Shown here one piece after another: positions 57,660-64,000 of a stretch of DNA of 64,000 bases. Location of the stretch: NCBI RefSeq assembly GCF_000526635.1, contig NZ_JAGL01000010.1:62112-126111 (forward strand), in the 5' to 3' direction. Under the pieces are notes generated by a model. It was not told the origin of the DNA, made no database searches, and saw only the letters and a list, made by a program, of their open reading frames with translations. The translations under genes were made by a program, and so were the position numbers. The first letter of the stretch is position 1. Every line of letters starts with the position of its first letter. Source of the stretch: Aminobacter sp. J41. GTDB lineage: Bacteria; Pseudomonadota; Alphaproteobacteria; Rhizobiales; Rhizobiaceae.

Positions 57660-58719
57660 ATTCCTGGTCTGGAACTTGGACTCCAATCGCCCTCAGCACG
57701 GACATCGTTCGCGCATACCTTCGCGGCGCGCGGTTCACCGCAGCCTCGCATCCCCATACATAACGATGATACGCACCGTCCTTTTCTCTAGCCTCATGCG
57801 CCTGGGCGAGGGTGAGCAGATTGTTCATTGCTTCAGGCCCGTTGACAATGAACTGGCCTACAGGACCCACGCCCGTTTCTTCCTGTACGGCGGCGATTCC
57901 GAAACGCGCGTGAATAAGTGCGGTGACCAGGGAGTGTAGCGCATAGGGCTTCATCATATGCGTGCCTCGCAACTCCCCAAGTTCCTCGATGATGAATTGG
58001 AAGGTCTGATGGAGGCGGGTGGCATAGTCCTGCAGGTGGGGGAACTCGGCATCATAAACCCGATAGAGCTTGTTCAGATCGGCTGCGCTTGTGCTTACGA
58101 TTCCCCTTTCCATAGACAGGATACATTCAGAGATGAGTTCGGCGTCAGCCATTCTGACGATCTGCCTCTGCGTGAAGACACCGAACTCGATGAAAAACTC
58201 ACCCAGCGCATCCGTGGTCGAATTGACGAACCACTTAAACTTTCCTTGGAATGAAGAGTGCCTCTTCTCTGCTTCGTTGAGCGGGAGTGTATAGGCGTTC
58301 ATACGCCTGAACATCTGGAGGATCTCAGCGCGCTTTGCACTTCTGATGACATCAACGCTTACAGGATACGAGACGAATTTAATCTGGTCTTCTTCGTCAA
58401 GATCATCGTATTTTTTCCCGGCAAACCTAGACTCGCCCTTGATGGCAAATTCGTTTCTGTAGAATCGCTGAATTGTTGTTATTCGTTGCTGGCCATCGAC
58501 TATCTCCTTACGCATACGACGGTTCCTAGGATCTATGAACTCGTACATGTATATCTTAGGAAAAGGATAACCTTCCAAGATTGTATCGATGAAATAACTC
58601 GAGGGGCCATCCGGCCAAAGACCAGACCCCCGCTGGTATTCCCGATTAACAATCAGTTCTTTGCGGTCGAGCATCTCTATTATCTCGATCACGCTATAGT
58701 TGCTCGTGTTTATCTGCAT
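57643..58719 (-). CDS. DUF262 (ParB/Srx-like) domain protein
   Basis: This 358-residue protein has an N-terminal DUF262 domain: NREYQRGSGLWPDG, then the hallmark VDGQQRITTI at residues 74-82, in which the DGQQR loop is the ParB-like nucleotide-binding or hydrolysing site. The rest is helical. DUF262 proteins are common in modification-dependent restriction and other phage-defence loci, for example GmrSD. The usual C-terminal DUF1524 HNH nuclease is not present here, so the nuclease function may be supplied by the HEPN-like partner. Confidence 0.75.
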   Translation of the reverse strand: MQINTSNYSVIEIIEMLDRKELIVNREYQRGSGLWPDGPSSYFIDTILEGYPFPKIYMYEFIDPRNRRMRKEIVDGQQRITTIQRFYRNEFAIKGESRFAGKKYDDLDEEDQIKFVSYPVSVDVIRSAKRAEILQMFRRMNAYTLPLNEAEKRHSSFQGKFKWFVNSTTDALGEFFIEFGVFTQRQIVRMADAELISECILSMERGIVSTSAADLNKLYRVYDAEFPHLQDYATRLHQTFQFIIEELGELRGTHMMKPYALHSLVTALIHARFGIAAVQEETGVGPVGQFIVNGPEAMNNLLTLAQAHEAREKDGAYHRYVWGCEAAVNRAPRRYARTMSVLRAIGVQVPDQEYANLF

Positions 58720-58833
58720 TGAAGCATTCTCTCAAGAGTGGCGATCGGTGTTGACTATCAGCAAATACGTGCTGTTCAATATTCTTCGAGCAAGCTCCCG
58801 TAGTGCACCGACGCCTGAAGCCCTCAGTTTACC

Positions 58834-60036
58834 CTATCGCCCAGGACGTCCATCGGTTATTATTTTCAGACAGGCTGAGTGTGGGTCGTACTTGTACGAT
58901 GCTATAGATCCATCTCTGATCTTTTCCACTGCGTCGTCGATCACCCTCAACGGCACCAAGAACCATTCCCGTGGCCTGACCGGATTGCCAAAACGATCAT
59001 GGATCGTAAGGTCAATCTGAGCAGCCGCGAAAACGCGATGAAGAACGTTCTCCAAGCGGGCTCGATTGATATTGAACAGTTTGTAGGTTGCGACGATTTC
59101 CACATCCGCCAGCAGATAGGTGGCGTCCAGCGCAGCGTTGGCGATCCGCTTCTCGACCTTGCCGCCGGTCACGCCAATCTTATGGATCAGTTGTCTGTGT
59201 TGTGCGATGTCCGGATGATCAGACTTGCTGCGCAGCACATAGATCGTCCCACTCTCTAGATCGTCCTCGCCGGCCACCTGACCGAAAAGCGGCCCCGCCG
59301 AAGGCTCTGTGATGCGCCGGCCAGCCTCGTCGCGATGCAGCGCCCGTTGAAGGGAGCGCAGCAGGACGTCACTCTCCGTCCCATTATCGTAGATGACGCG
59401 AAGGCGACTGTCTCGGCGATCGTATTCGGTCATGAACTCGTCGCCCACTTCTGCGACATAGGCGATCTGTCCGCCGACGATGAAGAATTCGCCTTTCTTG
59501 ATTTCTGCCATCTTCTGGAAGCGTCGGGTCTGTCGCACTCCGGAATCGAGATCCTTCTTCACCTGCTCTAGGAGCGGGCTGAACCGCTCGAAATCCTTAC
59601 AAACTGTACGGTTTGCGATCTCCTCCGCAGCACGAACTTCCTCCCGCGGCTTCACATGTTTGAGTTGAGTTATTGCAGCCGCATCGGCTCCCTCGAGCCC
59701 CAACTCTGCCAGTAGTGCATGGTCGTCTGCATCCTCAGCAAGGCGCCCTTGAGTTAGTTCGGATGTGCTGAGCAGGCCAAAACGGTCGAATTCAGCTAGC
59801 AATTCGCGGCACTCAGGCTGCTCGCGGAGGCGGTCTAAACGAACGGCATATGATCGCTCGAAGATGTCACGCTGAGCCCCATGCTGGGGAGAGCGACCGT
59901 GCTCTTCCACGAACTTCAGGATATCCTCGAATCCAGCGATAATGCGTTCTTCTCTCGCGGTCCGCGCAGCCGCCTTTTTCGTTTCTATCGAGACGCCTAG
60001 GGCTTCGAGCAGTTCCCTGTCTTCATTCTCATGCAT
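58834..60036 (-). CDS. GIY-YIG nuclease family protein (T5orf172-like)
   Basis: This 400-residue protein has a Glu/Arg-rich helical N-terminal half and a C-terminal GIY-YIG-type domain. The domain has the core strand GTIYVLRS (263-270), KIGVTGGKVEKRI with the presumed catalytic Arg297, and the metal-binding Glu329 in ARLENVLHRVF. It would nick or cleave DNA. ATG 60036 overlaps the helicase stop by 8 bases, indicating translational coupling. An in-frame ATG at 60051 is possible. Variants of the first Tyr motif (here TIYVL) are seen in this subfamily. Confidence 0.75.
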   Translation of the reverse strand: MHENEDRELLEALGVSIETKKAAARTAREERIIAGFEDILKFVEEHGRSPQHGAQRDIFERSYAVRLDRLREQPECRELLAEFDRFGLLSTSELTQGRLAEDADDHALLAELGLEGADAAAITQLKHVKPREEVRAAEEIANRTVCKDFERFSPLLEQVKKDLDSGVRQTRRFQKMAEIKKGEFFIVGGQIAYVAEVGDEFMTEYDRRDSRLRVIYDNGTESDVLLRSLQRALHRDEAGRRITEPSAGPLFGQVAGEDDLESGTIYVLRSKSDHPDIAQHRQLIHKIGVTGGKVEKRIANAALDATYLLADVEIVATYKLFNINRARLENVLHRVFAAAQIDLTIHDRFGNPVRPREWFLVPLRVIDDAVEKIRDGSIASYKYDPHSACLKIITDGRPGR

Positions 60037-62089
60037 TGGAAGCCGCAACATTTCTCTGGAGGAAGGCCACGCCTTCGGCCATACGTTTTTCCCATGCATC
60101 CGGCGAGGTGATCTCCGGAAGGCGCCCGCGCTCGTGCTTGAATTTCAACGCACGCCTAGCGAGATCTCGCGCTTCCTCGATTGTCATGCTGATCCGCTTT
60201 CCTGCGATGACGGCGGCCACCTGCTTCAGGGTCTGTTCGCTCATCGATTTGGCAAGGATCGCGTAGGCTGCCTCGAATGGGTTGATCCGGTCAATCATGT
60301 CAATGTCGAGATTGCGTATGTCCATTGCGTATTTGCGCACCCCCTCAATGAGTGCGGACCCGCCCTTGTTCTCGTTGCCTTCGCCCATCTCACCTGCGAT
60401 CTGCTTCGCCTTCTGGGTCATGTTCAGGGCGGCGATGGCGTGTTGCCGCACAGCCTCCTGGTCCGTTTCGCTGAGTTCCGGATATCGTTCCTTCACAATT
60501 TTACCCATGCGAATCTGCGTCAGTTCCTCCGGAACGGTTTCATCATCGAACATGCCGCGCTCCAGCGCCGACTTGTCCTGCACGAACGCGGTGATCACCT
60601 CGGTTAGATCTTCTTGACAGATACGCTTCGCTTCGTTGCTCTCGGGTGTGACAAGACCGTTTATTTCCATGTGGATCTGGCCTGTCTGGGCGTTGAAGCC
60701 GACGTTGTTTCCCTGTGGGTTATACCCACTTTCGCCATAGTCAAATCCTTCGCGCTCGCCGCTGTTCTTTGGCGTGAAGTCGAAGCGCGGTGCAAGTACC
60801 TGCTCCATAAGCAGGCTCGCGGCGATGGCCTTCAGCGTGTCGTTCACGGCGTCGACAACGACGTCTTCGCTCGCGTCAGGCTCAGCGATCAGATTGGTAA
60901 AGCTCGCGATGGACTTGCCGGGCGCATCCCGGGTGGCTCGGCCGATGATCTGGATGATCTCGGTGAGGCTGCTACGATAACCGACGGTGAGGGCGTGTTC
61001 ACACCATATCCAATCGAAACCTTCTTTAGCCATCCCCAAGGCGATGATGATGTCGACGTGATCGCGATTATTGCGCTGCGCGGGATCCTTAAGGGCTGTA
61101 ACTACCTTGTCTCGCTTTGCTGGGTCGTCCTCGACAAGATCGGCGACTCTGATCATCTTTCCGTCCGGCAAGCGCACGAGATGGAAACCTGTGACCGGGT
61201 CTTCGCCCTCCCAGGATCCTAGCGCGTCCAAGATCTCATTAACTTCTCGCACCTTGTCCTTAGTGCTTTCGCGGGAGTTAACATTCGGGATGTGAACGAT
61301 CGTCTTCTTTGACGGGTCCAGCACCTTCATGATCGCGTCGAGATAGCGGCCGGAGTAGAAGAAGTAGCCGATGTTGAGCGACTTCAGATGCTCGTAGCCG
61401 TTGAGCTGCTCATAATAGGTATAGGTGACGGTGGAGAACTTCGCCTCGTCCGAGGGCGCCAACACGGCCTCCGCATCTCCTCGGAAGTAGGATCCCGTCA
61501 TAGCGACGATGTGAACCTTGTCGCGCGCAATGAACTCCGCGAGCTGGGAACCAAGTCGATTATCTGGATTGGCACTGACGTGATGGAACTCATCGACGGC
61601 GACGAGGCAGTTGTCGAAGGCATCGACGCCTAGTTCATCGACCGCAAACCGGAACGTAGCGTGAGTGCAAACAAGCACCTGATCGTCGCTAGCTAGGAAT
61701 TGGCCAACGGCTTTCACTTTGGATTTCGCCACACTGGGGGTGTCTACACCGGGCGCATTGCACAAGTTCCACTGCGGCTTCACACTCCAGTCCCAATGAA
61801 AGCCAAACTGTGATAGCGGCTCGTCGGCAAAGCTACCGCCGATCGACCGCTCTGGCACCACGATGATGGCCTTCCGAACGCCCTGATTGTGCAGCTTGTC
61901 GAGCGCGATGAACATCAACGCCCGGCTCTTGCCCGAGGCCGGCGGCGACTTGATCAGCAGGTACTGCTCGCCGCGGTGCTCGAACGCCCGTTCCTGCATC
62001 GGCCGCATGCCGAGCTCGTTGGCCTTGGTTGACGCGCCTGTCTGGGCAGTTCGCAGCGAAACGGAAGGAATAGGAGTCGTGGTCGTCAT
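60029..62089 (-). CDS. SF2 DEAD/DEAH-type helicase
   Basis: This 686-residue ATPase has Walker A SPPASGKS (48-55), motif II DEFH (166-169), motif III MTGS (197-200) and motif VI QIIGRATRD in the second RecA domain. These are the motifs of the helicase subunits of type I/III restriction and related defence systems. A 260-residue C-terminal helical region has no motif I recognise. It lies between the small PD-(D/E)XK-like gene (85-base gap) and the GIY-YIG gene (8-base overlap). Confidence 0.85.
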   Translation of the reverse strand: MTTTTPIPSVSLRTAQTGASTKANELGMRPMQERAFEHRGEQYLLIKSPPASGKSRALMFIALDKLHNQGVRKAIIVVPERSIGGSFADEPLSQFGFHWDWSVKPQWNLCNAPGVDTPSVAKSKVKAVGQFLASDDQVLVCTHATFRFAVDELGVDAFDNCLVAVDEFHHVSANPDNRLGSQLAEFIARDKVHIVAMTGSYFRGDAEAVLAPSDEAKFSTVTYTYYEQLNGYEHLKSLNIGYFFYSGRYLDAIMKVLDPSKKTIVHIPNVNSRESTKDKVREVNEILDALGSWEGEDPVTGFHLVRLPDGKMIRVADLVEDDPAKRDKVVTALKDPAQRNNRDHVDIIIALGMAKEGFDWIWCEHALTVGYRSSLTEIIQIIGRATRDAPGKSIASFTNLIAEPDASEDVVVDAVNDTLKAIAASLLMEQVLAPRFDFTPKNSGEREGFDYGESGYNPQGNNVGFNAQTGQIHMEINGLVTPESNEAKRICQEDLTEVITAFVQDKSALERGMFDDETVPEELTQIRMGKIVKERYPELSETDQEAVRQHAIAALNMTQKAKQIAGEMGEGNENKGGSALIEGVRKYAMDIRNLDIDMIDRINPFEAAYAILAKSMSEQTLKQVAAVIAGKRISMTIEEARDLARRALKFKHERGRLPEITSPDAWEKRMAEGVAFLQRNVAASNA

Positions 62090-62174
62090 CTCAGACTAAC
62101 ACCCCCACGATTTCTGAACTACTTGACTGTGCAGGTTTTGAAGGATCATAGCGCACTAAACTTCTCCCACGGCG

Positions 62175-62579
62175 TCAGATCCGGTAAGGTTCGAGGAGTT
62201 CACTGGCCCAAGTCGGAAGGCTGGGCCACGAATAGTTGCCGCGTTCTACCCAAGAGACCGTTTGACCGATCCGCCCCCGTTCTTCCACAGCGGACAATAC
62301 AATGTCATGAGGATATACAAAGCACGTTTCTCCCAAGATGAACGCGACATGCAGCTCGCGCCCCCGATATTTCTGGTCGAGCGTGAACCGTCCCTTCAGT
62401 TGGACACGCAAGACGTTCGTTCCATTTACATGAACGGCTAGGAAATCCGCGCCCTGCCAGTCGTCGTTCAGGCGCAGGCAATTGTACCCATAGTCCGCCA
62501 GTCGTCCCGCTACCTTCTGAAAGTTGTAGTTCTCTTTCTGTCGAGAATTCAGGCTCTCATATCTGATGCGTTCGAACAT
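62175..62579 (-). CDS. Small PD-(D/E)XK-like protein
   Basis: This 134-residue protein has a pattern suggestive of a minimal PD-(D/E)XK nuclease fold: a helix with Lys and Arg, then GADFLAVHVNGTNVLRVQLKGR, giving Asp45, Gln60 and Lys62 in D-x14-QxK spacing. Such proteins include Holliday-junction resolvase-like and intron-associated nucleases. I saw no other recognisable family. It is 12 bases from the next gene and very likely part of the helicase operon. The assignment needs a structure prediction or profile comparison. Confidence 0.5.
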   Translation of the reverse strand: MFERIRYESLNSRQKENYNFQKVAGRLADYGYNCLRLNDDWQGADFLAVHVNGTNVLRVQLKGRFTLDQKYRGRELHVAFILGETCFVYPHDIVLSAVEERGRIGQTVSWVERGNYSWPSLPTWASELLEPYRI

Positions 62580-62591
62580 TTCTCGCGCCCT

Positions 62592-63443
62592 TTACCGAAC
62601 CCTCGCATCGAAGCGACGGAGGAACAATCGAGCCGTAATCAAGCTGATCTGGAGACGGAACGTCGCATCGTCCTCTTCCGACAGGCCAGGGTGACCACCG
62701 TGCGGATGCATCCTGTTCATGAGGGCTTGGACGTACTGCGTCTTCTGGCCGTCCCACTCGTTGTAGTCAGCGAGCAGAAACGGCGGTTGCACACCGCCGC
62801 CCAGAAAGTTCCGCTTTGCCTGGCTGTCCTTCTCCGGGGCGCAACCCAAGCGCTCCGCCACCTCGTTCAAGTAACTTTCATAGAAATTCCGAAGCGCTCC
62901 ATTGGACGATGCCCATTCTCCCCGCTGAAATGCAGCCATCGCCTGTTTCAGGTGTCCCTTAGCGACATGAAAGCCATGGCGATCTAACAGAGCGACTATC
63001 TCGCTTTCGGCCTCCCGAAACGCGAGTTCCGGCACGTCGTCAGGTAGCATCCTCACCAGATCTATCCGCTTTTGGGTGCGTGGTTGCTCCCAAGGATGGG
63101 CGGGCTTAATTTCGGTCCTTGTCTCGACAATCTCGAACCCATCGAAACGTAAGCCAGCTGTAAGCTTCCTCCAACTTTGGCTACGCTTGACGTTGTCAGG
63201 CGCCTTAATTGCTGTCTCGACTAGGGCCCTCTTTAGGTCAACGACCCCGGCTTCCGTGTAGACCTCGATCTCCTCATCAATGGCGGTCCGAGACAGGCTT
63301 GCTACTCGTGCCGCCTTGCTGGAGCCGCCGCACCGATCCGAAATGCCCCATTGGACGGCTAGGACGTCAAGGTCGCTGTGGGAATGGAAGTCGGACACCA
63401 CCTCTGCGGCGGCAACAAGCGTCATGCGATTGAATTCGCTCAT
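62592..63443 (-). CDS. Unknown island protein
   Basis: I do not recognise this 283-residue protein. The first 130 residues are mixed, and residues about 165-283 are helical with GHLKQAMAAFQRGEWASSNGALRNFYESYL, RMHPHGGHPG and a Leu/Arg-rich end. That half has the look of HEPN-like or other abortive-infection helical domains, but no R-x4-6-H motif is clear. Its start overlaps the methyltransferase stop by ATGA, so it is co-translated with it. Confidence 0.6.
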   Translation of the reverse strand: MSEFNRMTLVAAAEVVSDFHSHSDLDVLAVQWGISDRCGGSSKAARVASLSRTAIDEEIEVYTEAGVVDLKRALVETAIKAPDNVKRSQSWRKLTAGLRFDGFEIVETRTEIKPAHPWEQPRTQKRIDLVRMLPDDVPELAFREAESEIVALLDRHGFHVAKGHLKQAMAAFQRGEWASSNGALRNFYESYLNEVAERLGCAPEKDSQAKRNFLGGGVQPPFLLADYNEWDGQKTQYVQALMNRMHPHGGHPGLSEEDDATFRLQISLITARLFLRRFDARVR

Positions 63444-64000
63444 GCCACCCTCTTGCCCTTGGTCATCTTCGTGTACATCTCGAAGAGCTTCTCCAGCCGC
63501 TCAGTGTCATTGCGGAAGCGCCGACCGATATAGATGCGCTCAAGCACCTCGTCGTTGCGCTCATGAGCAGCGCGCAAATCGTGTGGCATCATCTCCGGAT
63601 CATAGAGCTCAGCAATCGTAGCGGGGAAATGAGCTTCTCGTGCCAGCAGGATGTCCTCAGCACAGCGGGTTAGGTCTGCCTTATTCTTCGCAGTTAGTTC
63701 TGGGACCGGAAAGTTGTTCCAACCCACCGTGTTCGAATAGGACAACCGCATCTCCAAACGGACACATACAGTCGCTATCCACACCCAGTGAAGGCGAGAA
63801 CAGATAATCGCTGCATTCCAAATATCCGCATCGTATAGCGCAAAACACTTATTCGACGCGATGCAGTCAGCTGTTACGTAATCGAAGGGAATATACTCGC
63901 GATTCTCGGAGCTAACGCCGGCGACAAGGATGGAATGTTTCGTCGCGGTTCCGCCAATCTGCACAAATCTATGTGGCTTTTTTGCAAAGTCACGTGTCGA
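63440..64000 (-). CDS. C-terminal part of an MmeI/YeeA-type DNA methyltransferase (runs off the window)
   Basis: Only the last ~187 codons are in the window; the frame is still open at base 64000. The sequence KPHRFVQIGG, then SSENREYIPFDYVTADCIASN, ALYDADIWNAAIICSRLHWVWI, YSNTVGWNNFPVPEL and LYDPEMMPHDLRAAHERND is the target-recognition and C-terminal region of large class I DNA adenine methyltransferases (MmeI/YeeA and DISARM DrmMI-like). These proteins modify, and in MmeI also cut, unmethylated DNA. The catalytic N-terminal part, and therefore nuclease presence, lies beyond the edge. It is probably the first gene of the island operon. Confidence 0.8.
   Translation of the reverse strand, partial: STRDFAKKPHRFVQIGGTATKHSILVAGVSSENREYIPFDYVTADCIASNKCFALYDADIWNAAIICSRLHWVWIATVCVRLEMRLSYSNTVGWNNFPVPELTAKNKADLTRCAEDILLAREAHFPATIAELYDPEMMPHDLRAAHERNDEVLERIYIGRRFRNDTERLEKLFEMYTKMTKGKRVA

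Noticed and set aside
57009-64000. BREX or DISARM assignment for the island
   Set aside because: No PglZ, BrxC, DrmA or DrmB proteins are visible; a methyltransferase of this type is shared by several systems. The call cannot be excluded until sequence beyond 64000 is seen.

Overview
The window looks like the chromosome of a high-GC alphaproteobacterium, most likely a member of the Hyphomicrobiales (Rhizobiales). I infer this from the tight ATGA-coupled operons, the close resemblance of ilvD, the branched-chain dehydrogenase and the ABC systems to rhizobial proteins as I remember them, and palindromic repeats typical of that order. No database search was possible. I see no tRNA, rRNA, CRISPR array or insertion sequence.

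Layout. (1) 0.27-16.7 kb: an exopolysaccharide locus. It holds nucleotide-sugar enzymes, an initiating phosphoglycosyltransferase, glycosyltransferases, a Wzx-type flippase, an O-antigen ligase/polymerase, a GumC/Wzz-type co-polymerase, one polysaccharide deacetylase and a deacetylase-like/glycosyltransferase fusion. Four -24/-12 (sigma-54) promoter sequences precede its transcription units, including a divergent pair at 6.9 kb. (2) 16.7-24.8 kb: a polyamine-type ABC transporter operon with an agmatinase-family ureohydrolase and a nitrilase-family hydrolase, divergent from a LysR regulator and an aminotransferase. (3) 24.8-30.3 kb: a branched-chain 2-oxoacid dehydrogenase operon (E1alpha, E1beta, E2, E3); the E2 linker contains two inverted copies of a palindromic repeat. 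(4) 30.6-38.7 kb: two complete sulfate ABC transporters placed head to head around a 400-base control region with two copies of an AGAATGAT-type palindrome. (5) 38.7-48.1 kb: a 41-residue membrane protein, a sugar isomerase-like enzyme, acetoacetyl-CoA synthetase, gamma-glutamyltranspeptidase, an amidohydrolase, a thiamine-diphosphate enzyme, a DUF3237 protein and a MetF-like reductase. Four control regions here carry TTGTATACA or a close variant, suggesting one GntR-type regulon. (6) 48.6-53.3 kb: a ring-cleavage operon with a type I extradiol dioxygenase followed by galB, galC and galD-like genes (the 4-oxalomesaconate route) and a LysR protein with two DNA-binding domains. (7) 53.5-56.7 kb: ilvD and a short-chain-dehydrogenase/phosphoglycosyltransferase fusion.

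(8) 57.0-64.0 kb: a visibly more A+T-rich island, all on the minus strand, that looks like acquired defence DNA. It has the end of an MmeI/YeeA-type DNA methyltransferase (cut by the window edge), a 283-residue unknown, a small PD-(D/E)XK-like protein, an SF2 helicase and a GIY-YIG protein in one probable operon, then a DUF262 (ParB-like) plus HEPN-like pair. I cannot match this combination to a named system; it is the best candidate here for something undescribed.

How it fits together: the left part builds and exports a surface polysaccharide under nitrogen/EBP-type control, the middle imports sulfate and polyamine-like compounds and degrades branched-chain 2-oxoacids, aromatics and related acids, and the right end is a mobile-looking defence region.
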